Positions 50,620 through 59,543 of a DNA stretch of 64,000 nucleotides are shown piece by piece. The position numbers were made by a program, and so were the translations under genes. The DNA is taken from NCBI GenBank assembly GCA_963662645.2, contig CAXXKN010000004.1, positions 47,903 through 111,902 on the forward strand, read 5' to 3'. The notes below the pieces were generated by a model. It saw only the letters and a program-made list of their open reading frames with translations. It made no database searches and was not told where the DNA came from. The DNA is from Aldehydirespirator sp963662645 (lineage in GTDB: Bacteria > Actinomycetota > Acidimicrobiia > Acidimicrobiales > Aldehydirespiratoraceae). Positions within the stretch are counted from its first letter, which is position 1, and every line of letters starts with the position of its first letter.

Positions 50620-51653
50620 TGAGAGTAGGTCTCGCAGGCTTCGGTTTCGCCATCCGGCACGCCCAGGTCGTGGCGGCCAATCCCTTCGTCACCGAATTCG
50701 CCATTGCTGAGTTGAGCGACGACCGCCGTGAACAGGCGGCGCGGGAGCACCCGCAGGCACAGATCTTCAACGAGGCGGTCGAGATGCTCCAAGACATGGA
50801 GCCGGACTGTGTGATCGTCGCCTCGTCTTCGGACAGTCATGCGGCAATCACACGGGCAGCCCTCGAGGCCGGCATCCACGTCTTCTCCGAGAAGCCGCTG
50901 GCCCTGTTCTGGGCCGAGGCCCGGGAACTGAAGAACCTCGCCCGCCGGCACGACCTCATCTACCAGGCGGGCTACATCCTGCGGTACGAGGCCCGCCACC
51001 AGCTGCTGCACGACCATGTGAACAGCGGGCGCCTCGGCCGCGTGGTGCTGATTCGTTCCAAGCGGAACTGCTCCCGAACCTGGTTCGAGACATGGGGCAG
51101 GCACAGCCATCCCGTGCTGGAGAGCATGGTGCACGACATCGATCTGGCGACGTGGCTCACCAAGCAGCGCTGCGTTCGCGTGTCGGCGTGGGGCCAGAAG
51201 TTCCTCGGAGGGCCCCCGCCCGAGGCTGTGGTGGCCGTCCTGGAGTTCGGCGGCGGCGCTGTGGCCGTGCTGGAGACGTCCTGGCTCATCCCCGACGGCG
51301 CGCCGGCCAACATCGTCGGCCCGCTGGGACGCGAGGACGAGGGCGCGGGCGTTCTCGACGCTCTCTTCGAGGTGCACGGCACCTCGGCTGTCGAGGCACT
51401 CTCCCTGTACGACCCGTCGCTAATGCTGATGACCGACGAGCGGACCTACGTGCCCGAGTCCACGCTGTTTCCCGCCTCGGCACTGGGGGTGGGCGGAGCA
51501 CTCCGCGACGAACTCTTCGACTTCCTGGCCCATGTCCGGGGCGACCCCCACACGGGCGTCGCCTCGATCGAGGACGCGGTGCACGTCCAAGCGGTCGTGG
51601 AAGCGATCAGCCGCGCCGCGGAGTCGGGAACGCCTGCGGCCGTCGAGGATTGA
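50619..51653 (+). CDS. Gfo/Idh/MocA-family oxidoreductase (second)
   Basis: The 344-residue protein has a Rossmann N-terminus (MRVGLAGFGFAIRHAQVV), VIVASSSDSHAAIT near residue 67 and the EKPLA motif near 95. The second domain shows SMVHDIDLATWL near 170, with the catalytic His-Asp pair. It differs from the oxidoreductase at 25554 in lacking the Cys-rich insertion. It is translationally coupled to the permease gene and followed by an unrecognised gene after 20 bases. It probably modifies the imported sugar. Confidence 0.83.
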   Translation: MRVGLAGFGFAIRHAQVVAANPFVTEFAIAELSDDRREQAAREHPQAQIFNEAVEMLQDMEPDCVIVASSSDSHAAITRAALEAGIHVFSEKPLALFWAEARELKNLARRHDLIYQAGYILRYEARHQLLHDHVNSGRLGRVVLIRSKRNCSRTWFETWGRHSHPVLESMVHDIDLATWLTKQRCVRVSAWGQKFLGGPPPEAVVAVLEFGGGAVAVLETSWLIPDGAPANIVGPLGREDEGAGVLDALFEVHGTSAVEALSLYDPSLMLMTDERTYVPESTLFPASALGVGGALRDELFDFLAHVRGDPHTGVASIEDAVHVQAVVEAISRAAESGTPAAVED

Positions 51654-51673
51654 GATCGAGGACAGGAGGACGG

Positions 51674-52900
51674 ATGCCAGTCGGGTTCTGGGTCTTTCCC
51701 TGGGATATCGAAGACGAGGGGATCGACCGATTCGCGGCGCGCCTGGAACAACTGGGCGTCACCTCGGCGAGCCCCAGCGTCCTCTATCACTCCGGCCGTG
51801 CGCTCCTGCCCCGGGCACGGGAACACAAGGTCCGTCTCCTGGGCGGACCCGGAGCGAACTACCCGTTCGAGAGCCTCGAGGCACCCTTCGCCGGAATGGA
51901 GTCGGAGTCCGCCCCCAGATCGGGCAAGCGGTTCTGGCAGGGACTGGCGGAGGCGCTCTCAGACCGGGGAATCCGGCTCGACGCATGGGCGATGCCGATG
52001 CACGGCTCCGAGCTCGGTCGGAGGCTCCCCCTCGGCGTCGTGCGGAACTGCTTCGGGAACCCTTATTCGTATGCGCTGTGCCCCTCCCATCCGCAGGCTC
52101 GGCAGTTCGCCGAGTCCCTGGTCGGCGAGTTGGCTCGCTCGCAGATCTTCGGTGCCATCAGGCTCGAGTCGATCGGCTACCTCGGCTATCGCCACTTCCA
52201 CCACCATGAGGCGGAGTATGTCGGCCACGGGCCGCTCGAGGAGCTGTTCCTGTCGCTGTGCTTCTGCGATGCGTGCATGGCCGGAGCCCGGCGGGAGGGC
52301 ATCTCGATCTTCGAGCTGCGGGCGGCGATCAGCCGGGACTTGGAGAGACGATGGCGCGACGACGTCTGGAGCGTCGGCACCGACGACGTGAGAGAAGCAC
52401 TCGCGGCGAACGATGACCTCCAGGCGTTTGTCTCGTACAGGCAGGCGACAGTGGCCTCCCTCGTCTCCTCGCTGGCGCAGCTATGCCGCCGCGAGAGCAC
52501 GGAGCTCCACTGCTTCTCGGCCATCTTCCCGCCGACGCTCGAACACAGCACGTGGATCGAGGGCACCGACTTCGACGCCTGGTCACAAGTCCTCGACCGG
52601 CTGATCGTCTTCGGCTACACGGCCGGCGGTCCCGGCGCGGCCAAAGTCGATGAGGGCTGGACCCGCTCCGAGCTGGAGTACGCAGGCCGCTACTTCGACC
52701 CATCGAAGGTCAATGTCGTACTGAACCTCGCGCCGCAATACCTGGCGACTCTCGACGACGCCAAGCGCCGCTTCGGCACCATCAGCCAGATGGGATTCAA
52801 CGACTTGAGCATCACCAACTACGGCATGCTCAGCGAGACCCGCCTGGACTGGGTTCCCGAACTGGGGAAGATCCTGGACCCGCCGGTGGCCTCCACGTAG
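51674..52900 (+). CDS. Unrecognised protein, possibly a TIM-barrel glycoside-hydrolase-like enzyme
   Basis: No family is identified with confidence. The 408-residue product starts at ATG 51674 with AGGAGGA upstream and has no signal peptide. Features are MPVGFWVFPWDIEDEGIDRF at the start, a run LRLDAWAMPMHG-like near residue 100 (RLDAWAMPMHGSELG), GAIRLESIGYLGYRHFHHHE near 162, and a Cys cluster LCFCDACMAGARREGIS near 195. The alternation of strands and helices with aromatic and acidic residues at strand ends is like beta/alpha-barrel glycosidases. It closes the second CUT1 operon, where a glycosidase would be expected and none other is present. This role is inference. Confidence 0.6.
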   Translation: MPVGFWVFPWDIEDEGIDRFAARLEQLGVTSASPSVLYHSGRALLPRAREHKVRLLGGPGANYPFESLEAPFAGMESESAPRSGKRFWQGLAEALSDRGIRLDAWAMPMHGSELGRRLPLGVVRNCFGNPYSYALCPSHPQARQFAESLVGELARSQIFGAIRLESIGYLGYRHFHHHEAEYVGHGPLEELFLSLCFCDACMAGARREGISIFELRAAISRDLERRWRDDVWSVGTDDVREALAANDDLQAFVSYRQATVASLVSSLAQLCRRESTELHCFSAIFPPTLEHSTWIEGTDFDAWSQVLDRLIVFGYTAGGPGAAKVDEGWTRSELEYAGRYFDPSKVNVVLNLAPQYLATLDDAKRRFGTISQMGFNDLSITNYGMLSETRLDWVPELGKILDPPVAST

Positions 52901-52912
52901 GGGATTCTGGCG

Positions 52913-53278
52913 CTAGGCCAGCCAGGCCTGCCTGCTGAGCGTGCCGCCCCTCGGGATCGGCGGCGGGATGTAGACGTGCTCCTTCGTCACCCAGAACGTC
53001 CCGGTGGTCTTCGCATAGTTCGAGACGTCCGCCCAGGCGACCTCCATCTCGGGCGTCTCGGCCGCCTTCTCGAATGATTCCACATCGTCCCACCACTGCT
53101 CGATGAACGCCTCCGCCTGGAGTTCCCCCTGGACTTTGCTGATGACTTCCGAGACCACGTAGCCGCGCATCGGCCCGATCTTCGCCGAGATGGGCGCGTG
53201 GACGTCCCGCCAGTAGTCGAAGAACTCCTGCGTCGAGAAGTCATCGCGCTTGTATGCAGTTCCGATTACTTTGATCAC
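52913..53278 (-). CDS. EthD-domain protein
   Basis: The 121-residue dimeric ferredoxin-like protein reads VIKVIGTAYKRDDFSTQEFF and DYWRDVHAPISAKIGPMRGY, the EthD pattern with its WRxxHxP core. GTG 53278 is preferred over ATG 53290 because GGAGG is five bases upstream of the GTG and actually overlaps the ATG codon region. EthD proteins include enzymes of ring or ether degradation and muconolactone-isomerase-like folds. It is 94 bases downstream of the CUT2 ATPase gene on the same strand and convergent with the unrecognised gene. No substrate can be given. Confidence 0.8.
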   Translation of the reverse strand: MIKVIGTAYKRDDFSTQEFFDYWRDVHAPISAKIGPMRGYVVSEVISKVQGELQAEAFIEQWWDDVESFEKAAETPEMEVAWADVSNYAKTTGTFWVTKEHVYIPPPIPRGGTLSRQAWLA

Positions 53279-53372
53279 GTTTACCTCCATTGTCGGTAGG
53301 GAAGCCGATCATATTGACCCAGGAATCGCCGTTCCATCCGAGGAGCCCCCGACCGCGCCCGCAGGCGGTTTC

Positions 53373-54158
53373 TCAGCCCATCTCCCCGGTGGTGATGAGC
53401 TGCACGAGATCGCGCCCGGTGACTCCCTCCAACTCAAGGTCGGCAACGGCCTCGCCGTGGCGCAGCACGACGGCCCGGGAGCAGACGTCGAGCACCGCTT
53501 GGATGTTGTGGCTGATCAGCACGACCGCGAGGCCTCGATCTCGGAGGGTTGTGATCAGCTCGAGAACGAGGCGGGCCTGTTCGACGCCCAGGGCGGCGGC
53601 CGGCTCGTCCATGAGGACGATCCGGCGGCCCCACGCCACCGAACGACCCACGGCCACCGCCTGCCGCTGCCCGCCGGACAGCTTCTCCACCGCATTGCGA
53701 ACCGAGGGGATGTTGATGCGTAGACCCTCCAGGATCTCCTTGGCCTCCCGGTGCATCCGGCGCTTGTTCAGCCACCGCAGGGCACGAGGTCCGGACAGGA
53801 TCTCCCGGTTGAGGAACAGGTTGCCGCTCACGTCCAGCGTGTCGATGAGGGCCAGATCCTGATGGACCGTCTCGATGCCGTGCTGCCGCGCCTCGTGGGG
53901 AGACGAGATGGTGACCTCCTCGCCGTCGAGCAGGATCCGACCGGCGTCGGGCCTGATGATCCCGGCCAGGCAATTGATGAGCGTCGACTTGCCGGCTCCG
54001 TTGTCGCCGATCAGCCCCATCACCTCACCGGCCCTCACACCGAGGCTGACACCCTTGAGGGCCTTCACCGCTCCGAAGGACTTCTCGATATGGCGTACCT
54101 CGAGCGCGGCGTTCTCGACCTTCATCGTCTGTGGAAGAACGGGCTGCGATGAGGTCAT
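53373..54158 (-). CDS. CUT2 sugar ABC transporter ATP-binding protein (single-domain)
   Basis: The 261-residue ATPase has Walker A GDNGAGKSTLIN near residue 53, Q-loop ETVHQDLALIDTLDVSGNLF near 96, signature LSGGQRQAVAVGR near 159, Walker B IVLMDEPAAALGV near 180 and VLISHNIQAV near 213. It has one ATPase domain, as in FrcA/XylG-like halves, and not the doubled RbsA form. Its GTP-like start overlaps the permease stop by four bases. With the permease and RbsB-like protein it makes a complete CUT2 importer for a monosaccharide or similar small polar molecule. Confidence 0.87.
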   Translation of the reverse strand: MTSSQPVLPQTMKVENAALEVRHIEKSFGAVKALKGVSLGVRAGEVMGLIGDNGAGKSTLINCLAGIIRPDAGRILLDGEEVTISSPHEARQHGIETVHQDLALIDTLDVSGNLFLNREILSGPRALRWLNKRRMHREAKEILEGLRINIPSVRNAVEKLSGGQRQAVAVGRSVAWGRRIVLMDEPAAALGVEQARLVLELITTLRDRGLAVVLISHNIQAVLDVCSRAVVLRHGEAVADLELEGVTGRDLVQLITTGEMG

Positions 54159-55192
54159 GCCCCACCCGCAGCCCGACGGGCCACATACTTGCTGAGGGCA
54201 TCGAGCGCGGCCGCCGCCACCAGGGCCAGCCCGGCGCTAACCCTCACCCAGAACGGCTTGGCCCCCAGCAGCAGCAGGCCGTCGTTCAGCACGCCGATGA
54301 ACAGCACGCCGGCCACTACGCCGAGCAGGTTCCCCTTGCCGCCGCCGAAGGCCACGCCTCCGAGGAGGACCGCGCTCAGGACCGCGATCTCGTCGCCGTC
54401 GCCGAGGGTCGGAGGGGCCGCGTTGAGGCGTGAGACCGAGATGACCGCCCCCAGCCCGGCGGCCAAGCCGCTGGCCACATACAGCATCAGAGGCAGCCGG
54501 TAGAGATCGATCCCGGCCCGCCTGGCCGCCTGCGGGTTGACGCCCAGCGCCATCACGTGCCGGCCCCAGGTCGTCCTAGTGTGGAACAGGGCACCAACAA
54601 TGAACACCGCGGCCGCAATCACGACCGGATACGGAATGGGCGTTCCCGGAAGAAGATTGCGTCCGAGCGCCCGAAAGCTCCTGTCCCATCCGCTGGGAAC
54701 ATCGCCGTCGCTGATCACCAGCGTGAAACCCCGGACGGCGGTGAAGAAGCCCAGGCTCACCACGATCGGCGCGAAGCGCAGCCGTGTGGCCAGTACGCCC
54801 TGGGCCCCGCCGGTGGCGCCGCCCAGTGCGATGGCGACGGCCACCGCGAGCAGGGCGGGCGTTTCCGCCTCCAGCAGCCGGCCCAGCACCATGGCGGACA
54901 GGCCGAGAGTCGAGCCGACTGCGAAATCGATGTAGCCCGACATCAAGAGCAGGGCGCTCGGCACCGCCATGATCCCCACCACCGCCACCTGAAGGAAGAC
55001 GAGGCGGATGTTGTCCACGGTCATGAACTTGTCCGACTGGGACCAGAAGAACAGCACCTCGACCAGCAGGGCGATGACTATCCCGTTGCGCAGCGACCAG
55101 GCCCTGGCCCGCTCGAGGCGCGGTCCGGAGTCGATTCCGACCGTGCTCGCCGGGCCAGGGCCTGAGATCGAAGGAGTCAGATTCTCCGACAT
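54155..55192 (-). CDS. CUT2 sugar ABC transporter permease (RbsC type)
   Basis: The 345-residue protein has about nine membrane segments. Typical phrases are SGYIDFAVGSTLGLSAMV near residue 85, GVLATRLRFAPIVVSLG near 130, and the late LLGGVAFGGGKGNLLGVVAG near 290, which matches the RbsC-type GGxxxxGGxG cytoplasmic loop. It overlaps the ATPase gene by four bases. It is the single permease subunit and probably works as a homodimer. Confidence 0.86.
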   Translation of the reverse strand: MSENLTPSISGPGPASTVGIDSGPRLERARAWSLRNGIVIALLVEVLFFWSQSDKFMTVDNIRLVFLQVAVVGIMAVPSALLLMSGYIDFAVGSTLGLSAMVLGRLLEAETPALLAVAVAIALGGATGGAQGVLATRLRFAPIVVSLGFFTAVRGFTLVISDGDVPSGWDRSFRALGRNLLPGTPIPYPVVIAAAVFIVGALFHTRTTWGRHVMALGVNPQAARRAGIDLYRLPLMLYVASGLAAGLGAVISVSRLNAAPPTLGDGDEIAVLSAVLLGGVAFGGGKGNLLGVVAGVLFIGVLNDGLLLLGAKPFWVRVSAGLALVAAAALDALSKYVARRAAGGA

Positions 55193-55251
55193 TGGCTCAT
55201 GGATGGCACCAGATCAGTCGACTTGGCGCGACACCCTAGAGCGTTGCTGGA

Positions 55252-56415
55252 TCAGCCGCCGGTGAACTCGGCGTACAGGTCCAGCAGGTCCTGGGCGTCC
55301 TGCGGGCTGTTCGCCGACATGAGCTGGTACCCCATGTGCACGACCGCGTCCGCCGATCCGGCCTCGATCTTGCCCTCGAGGATGTCAGCCGGCAGGTCGA
55401 CGACCGTCTGGCCGAGCTCGTGGAGCAGCAGGGAGGAACTGGCACGGTAGATGCCGCCCTCTCCGCCCCCTGCGGCCACGAGCTCCAGAGCCTCGTTCTG
55501 ACCGTCGATTCCGGCCACGAAGAATGTGCTCGGATCGCGGCCGGCCTCGACCTCGCCGAGAATCGCCTCGTAGGCGCCCATCGCTCCGGCGTCGTTGACT
55601 CCGATCACCATGGCGATGTTCGGATTCGACTGGAAGAAGACCTGGGTGTCGTCCAGGCCTTGAGGAATGGATATTGCCTCGGATTCGAGGGGCGCCACTC
55701 CGGTGGCCTCGGTGACTATGTCGCGGATCGGGTCGGTTCGGTCCGTGCAGGGCTGCCCGCATCCGTCGTAGGTGAACAGCACCCATGAGAAGTCGTTCTG
55801 GTCACCGGTGAAGTCCTCGTTGAACCACCTGAGCGCCTCGGCCGCGACGGACTCGCCCGCGCCCCGGTTGTCCCAGAGGATGGCGCCGTCGCCGGTCTCT
55901 GGGATCTCGCTGGCGTAGCCGACTACGACGATTCCCTTGGCCTCGGCGTCCTCGAGCGTGGGGGCCAGAGCGTCGATGCCGCATATCGGCACGACCACAA
56001 TGGCGTCGACATCCTGGACGACGAAGTTCTCGACATCGCGGACTTGGGCGTCGCAGTCGCCGTTGGCCGCACCCTCCAGGAACTCGTAGCCGCGGTTCTC
56101 CGCCTGCAGGCGGGCCGGGCCGGCCACGATCTTGTAGATCCCGACCTGTTCGTTGCCGAAGCTGAAGGCGATGGTTCCGCCCTCCTCCATGGGCGCCTCA
56201 GGCTCCTCGGCCGGCTCCTCCATGGGCGCCTCTTCAGGCTCCTCGGCCGGCTCCTCCATGGGTTCCTCTTCAGGCTCCTCCATAGGCTCCTCGGCCGGGG
56301 CGGCAGCCGGTTCCTCGACTGGCGCGGGTGCGGCATCGTCGTCATCATCCCCGCATGCGGTCGCAATGAGCGCTAGCGCAAGCAAAGCGACAGCTATAGA
56401 ATATATTTTCTTCAT
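55252..56415 (-). CDS. CUT2 transporter substrate-binding lipoprotein (RbsB-like)
   Basis: The 387-residue protein has a lipoprotein signal (MKKIYSIAVALLALALIATA then CGDD, cysteine at 21) and an acidic, repetitive linker of about 55 residues built on EEPMEEP and EEPAEEP units. The mature domain is a type 1 periplasmic-binding fold: AFSFGNEQVGIYKIV near 86, QDVDAIVVVPICGIDAL near 140, AMVIGVNDAGAMGAYEA near 270, GIDGQNEALELV near 305. It would bind a small ligand at the outer membrane face of the cytoplasmic membrane. The start region is AT-rich, unlike the rest. Confidence 0.86.
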   Translation of the reverse strand: MKKIYSIAVALLALALIATACGDDDDDAAPAPVEEPAAAPAEEPMEEPEEEPMEEPAEEPEEAPMEEPAEEPEAPMEEGGTIAFSFGNEQVGIYKIVAGPARLQAENRGYEFLEGAANGDCDAQVRDVENFVVQDVDAIVVVPICGIDALAPTLEDAEAKGIVVVGYASEIPETGDGAILWDNRGAGESVAAEALRWFNEDFTGDQNDFSWVLFTYDGCGQPCTDRTDPIRDIVTEATGVAPLESEAISIPQGLDDTQVFFQSNPNIAMVIGVNDAGAMGAYEAILGEVEAGRDPSTFFVAGIDGQNEALELVAAGGGEGGIYRASSSLLLHELGQTVVDLPADILEGKIEAGSADAVVHMGYQLMSANSPQDAQDLLDLYAEFTGG

Positions 56416-56555
56416 GAATAATTGCCTTTCATTGATTTCGAGGGAGGTCTGTTGATCGAGTACTGCGAACCGTTAGGGACGATCCCGCCCAAGCCGTGCC
56501 CGGATCACGTGCTCCGCCGTGGTGCCAGGCCCCGTGGGCGGTGGCAACGAGCCGG

Positions 56556-57587
56556 TCATGCTGGCTGCCCCCCGGGGAGGATGATGGCGCGGCCGTTGAT
56601 TCGGCCGGCGCGCAGATCGGAGATCGCCTCGTTTATGCCGTCGAGCGGATAGGGGCTCAGGGGCATGGAAAAAGCGTCGCGCTGGGCGAGGCGCACCACG
56701 TCGTGGAGGTCGAGAACGGTGCCGGCCACGACCGTGGTCAGCGCGGCCTCCGGCGCCAGCGCCTCGAAGCCGAAGGCGACATGGCCGCCCGCGAGGCCGA
56801 GCAGCGCCACGATCCCGCGTGCCGCCACCGTGGCCGCGGCCAGCCCGAGCGTCTCATCGGTTCCGACGAAGTCGATGACGGCCTCGGCGCCGCGGCCTGC
56901 GGTCAGCTCGCTCAGCGCACCCGCGGCGTCGGCGCCCGATGGAATGCTGTCGTGCGCGCCCGCGGCCAGGGCGAGGTCGCGCGCCTCCGGCCGAGGATCG
57001 ACCGCCACCACGCGCGCGCCGGTGAGGGTGCGGGCGTAGTGGGTGGCGTAGAGGCCCAGTCCACCGGCGCCGAGCACGACGAGGGTCGACTGACCCGACA
57101 GGAACGGTGCCACCCGCTTGACGGCCGCGTACGAGCACAGCGCCGCACAGCCGAACGGAGTGGCTTCGTACGGCGACACGTCGCCGAGCGGCACAACATG
57201 GCGCCGGTGCGGCACGAGCACCAACTCCGCGAACCCGCCGTCGACGGTGGCGCCCGCCTCATCACCGGAGGGGCAAAGCTGCTCGTGGCCGCCCACGCAG
57301 GCGTCGCAGTGGCCGCATCCCCACCCCACCATCACGGCCACGGGCGTCCCGACTTCGAGGTCGCTCACGTCTGAGCCGATGGCTTCGACAACGCCCGCGA
57401 TCTCGTGCCCCGGCGTCACCGGACGGCGAATCATGTCGGCGAAGGCGCCGTCGAGCACATGGATGTCGGACCGGCACACGCCGGCGCCCGCCACCCTCAC
57501 CAGGACCTCGTCTCCGGACGGCACAGGCTCGCCCACATCGAGGACCGCGAGGCTGTCGGCGTCGGGGAGCAGCCGGGCGGCCCTCAT
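56556..57587 (-). CDS. Zinc-dependent alcohol dehydrogenase (MDR family)
   Basis: The 343-residue protein has catalytic zinc ligands in GVCRSDIH near residue 37 and TPGHEIAG near 60, and a structural zinc lobe CGHCDACVGGHEQLC near 91 with four cysteines. The cofactor site is VLGAGGLGLYATHYA near 165, followed by VVAVDPRPEAR, where Asp favours NAD+. ATG 57587 begins MRAARLLPD, the family start. It lies one base after the stop of the SnoaL-like gene, so they are co-transcribed. It probably oxidises an alcohol taken up by the CUT2 system. About 140 bases separate it from the binding-protein gene downstream. Confidence 0.87.
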   Translation of the reverse strand: MRAARLLPDADSLAVLDVGEPVPSGDEVLVRVAGAGVCRSDIHVLDGAFADMIRRPVTPGHEIAGVVEAIGSDVSDLEVGTPVAVMVGWGCGHCDACVGGHEQLCPSGDEAGATVDGGFAELVLVPHRRHVVPLGDVSPYEATPFGCAALCSYAAVKRVAPFLSGQSTLVVLGAGGLGLYATHYARTLTGARVVAVDPRPEARDLALAAGAHDSIPSGADAAGALSELTAGRGAEAVIDFVGTDETLGLAAATVAARGIVALLGLAGGHVAFGFEALAPEAALTTVVAGTVLDLHDVVRLAQRDAFSMPLSPYPLDGINEAISDLRAGRINGRAIILPGGQPA

Positions 57588-57588
57588 T

Positions 57589-58005
57589 TCAGAACTCCTG
57601 GCCCAACTGGTTCTGGAGCGTGACCACGTCGGCGTAGATCGAGACCTTGGTGATGCGATGGTCGTCGTCGAGTTGGAACAAATCGCACTCCGCGAAGGCG
57701 AACTCCCGACCGACGACCTCATCGGGCATGCCCTCGGGCGCCTCGATCACCTTGCCGCTGATCCGCAGCTGGACGGCGACCTGCCGCTCATCCCCGAAGA
57801 TGTTGAGGATCTCGCCGTGATAGTGGCCCCACGAATGGCAGTAGGCCAGCAGATCCATCACTTCCTGCTTGCCCTTGACGGGGTCGGGCATGAGCGGGTC
57901 CACGACCACGCAGTCGTCGGCCAGCGCGGGTCGGACCTCGTCCCAGCGCGAGTTGAGGAAGGCATCCAGGTAGGCCTCCACCACGTCACATGCCCTTGTT
58001 CTCAT
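57589..58005 (-). CDS. SnoaL-like / NTF2-fold protein (first of two)
   Basis: The 138-residue protein has a cone-shaped NTF2-like pattern: AYLDAFLNSRWDEVRPALAD near residue 10, DCVVVDPLMPDPVKGKQEVM near 30 and LFQLDDDHRITKVSIYADVV near 108. Such proteins are polyketide-cyclase-like enzymes, isomerases or small-ligand binders. It is followed by the alcohol dehydrogenase gene and preceded after 49 bases by a second member of the same fold, so the pair may act on one pathway. No catalytic residue can be assigned with confidence. Confidence 0.72.
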   Translation of the reverse strand: MRTRACDVVEAYLDAFLNSRWDEVRPALADDCVVVDPLMPDPVKGKQEVMDLLAYCHSWGHYHGEILNIFGDERQVAVQLRISGKVIEAPEGMPDEVVGREFAFAECDLFQLDDDHRITKVSIYADVVTLQNQLGQEF

Positions 58006-58054
58006 GAATCAGTCCTCCCTGCCCGCGGGTCTGCGGAGGCCGCGGGCCGATCCC

Positions 58055-58471
58055 TCAGTCGTTTCGCGGCTGGAGTTGCGCAGTGACGCTGGCCAAGTCG
58101 TAGTAGTAGGTCTCCTTCCAGATCTTCTCGTTGTCGTCGGTCAGGTCGAAGAAGCTGCAGGTGACCCAGCGGATCACGTTTCCCGACGGCGGGTAGCCCA
58201 GGAACTCGCCGAGATGGGTTCCGACCAGGACGAACTCGGCCGCAACCAGGTTCTCACCCGTCAGCAGGCGCTCGTCCTCGATGTGCATGTCCGGGAATGC
58301 GTTCGAAAGGTTGGCCATGTGCTCGTGAAGGAAGGCACTGCCGTAAGTGGGCTCCGGTGCAGCGACGTCGATGAGTATGCAATCCTCGGTGTAGGTGTCG
58401 ATGACTCCTTGGGCGTCCTTGGCGTCGAATGCCGCAAAATTGCGGCGTACGACATCCTGTGGATCTTTCAT
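58055..58471 (-). CDS. SnoaL-like / NTF2-fold protein (second of two)
   Basis: The 138-residue protein has FAAFDAKDAQGVIDTYTEDC near residue 13, FPDMHIEDERLLTGENLVAA near 55 and IRWVTCSFFDLTDDNEKIWK near 100, as in ester-cyclase/SnoaL proteins. It is of the same length as the neighbouring NTF2-fold protein but only distantly similar. GGAG precedes the ATG, and an AT-rich stretch upstream (58485-58560) probably holds its promoter, with TATAAC at 58496-58491 as a candidate -10. Confidence 0.72.
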   Translation of the reverse strand: MKDPQDVVRRNFAAFDAKDAQGVIDTYTEDCILIDVAAPEPTYGSAFLHEHMANLSNAFPDMHIEDERLLTGENLVAAEFVLVGTHLGEFLGYPPSGNVIRWVTCSFFDLTDDNEKIWKETYYYDLASVTAQLQPRND

Positions 58472-58535
58472 TTCGTTTCTCCGTTCGAGTGTTATAATCG
58501 GCTATATTATCTTATCTATTGAGAGATCAGACTTT

Positions 58536-59000
58536 TCATTCAATTATCTCAAAGAAACACAGCAATGTTCCATCGGGATCTCGCAGATATGTCGTCTTGG
58601 AGGAAACACCGTCATCGGTGACATAGGGCACCGGATTCGACAACGTCTCGACGCCGGCTTCGCGGACCCGGGCCACAACGCTCTCGCTGTCCGACACAGC
58701 CAAGGCGATGATCACAGTGCCGCCCTGATCGACATTGCTCGGCGGTTGCGGTGGTTTCTTTGGAGTCGTGTACTCGATCAACTCGAGGGCGGTCTCACTG
58801 TCGGGTGCCTCCAAGTAGACGACGCGAATCACCGCATCGTCAACGCCGCAGACTTGCTGGTGGTAAACGTCCCAACGCTCTCGCTCGGCCGGCGGAGGGA
58901 GTTCTGCTGCCACTCGAAAGCCGAGCAGGTCGCGGTAGAAGGCGAGTGAACGCTCCATGTCGGAGACGGTCACCGCGGTGGTCAACACGGAATCGATCAT
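58536..59000 (-). CDS. VOC-superfamily (glyoxalase/dioxygenase-like) protein
   Basis: The 154-residue protein starts VLTTAVTVSDMERSLAFYRD and LLGFRV, the classic opening of vicinal-oxygen-chelate proteins, and has the second repeat IIALAVSDSESVVARVREAG near residue 92 with the C-terminal YLRDPDGTLLCFFEIIE. Metal-binding glutamate is in the last strand (FFEIIE). ATG 59000 with AGGAG upstream is chosen; ATG 59015 is the alternative. It precedes the SnoaL-like genes, from which an AT-rich gap separates it. Possible roles are epimerase, dioxygenase or resistance protein. Confidence 0.8.
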   Translation of the reverse strand: MIDSVLTTAVTVSDMERSLAFYRDLLGFRVAAELPPPAERERWDVYHQQVCGVDDAVIRVVYLEAPDSETALELIEYTTPKKPPQPPSNVDQGGTVIIALAVSDSESVVARVREAGVETLSNPVPYVTDDGVSSKTTYLRDPDGTLLCFFEIIE

Positions 59001-59162
59001 GCTCCTGGCCCCCATTCAGGAGTACGACGCGCCGGGCTACCGGCGGGCGATGGGCCGACCATACATCAGACAAATGACGCCATCAAGGCCGACTGAGCCC
59101 GACTCGGTTTTGAGACTCGTCCGTGACGCGGGTCGCCGTGCACGGACGGCACGAGGTTTCGC

Positions 59163-59543
59163 TCAGTCGGCGAGCTCGTCGGAATCCGGGTCGTGGATGT
59201 GGAAGATCTTGCGGACCGGCTCGATGACCGTCCAATTCCACACCTCGCCCTTGCGGTTGTAGAAGGTGTCACCCGCGGCGAACTCGTGGGATTCGCCATC
59301 CGAAGAAACCAGCCGGATCCTGCCTTCGAGCAGGGTGCAGATCTCGTCGCCCGGATAGGTGTATTCGAAGCTGCCCTCCGTGCATGCCCAGACACCCGTC
59401 ATCGTGCGCATGCCGAGGCCGCCTGAGTCGAAACGGCCCGACTGGACCGGATCGCCATCGAGTGTCTTCGCGTAGGGCAGTTCGTCGAAGCCGGGCCAGG
59501 CTTCGAGACCTCCCTGATCCTTCAATTCGGTGTAATCGAGCAC
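59163..59543 (-). CDS. Cupin protein (DUF861-like)
   Basis: The 126-residue protein has a single cupin barrel: GVWACTEGSFEYTYPGDEIC near residue 49, LLEGRIRLVSSDGESHEFAA near 70 and GDTFYNRKGEVWNWTVIEPV near 90. The pattern W-x-C-x-x-G with Glu and no His-rich motif is that of DUF861 cupins, which lack typical metal ligands or use few. GTG 59543 has GGGGG seven bases upstream; the longer open frame is not family-like. It is the first gene of the minus-strand cluster before the intergenic inverted repeat. Function is not known. Confidence 0.72.
   Translation of the reverse strand: MLDYTELKDQGGLEAWPGFDELPYAKTLDGDPVQSGRFDSGGLGMRTMTGVWACTEGSFEYTYPGDEICTLLEGRIRLVSSDGESHEFAAGDTFYNRKGEVWNWTVIEPVRKIFHIHDPDSDELAD

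Noticed and set aside
58485..58560. AT-rich patch taken as horizontally acquired DNA
   Set aside because: It is only about 75 bases, lies between a stop and a start, and the genes on both sides have normal base use. A promoter and leader region is the simpler reading. The same applies to 56385-56440.
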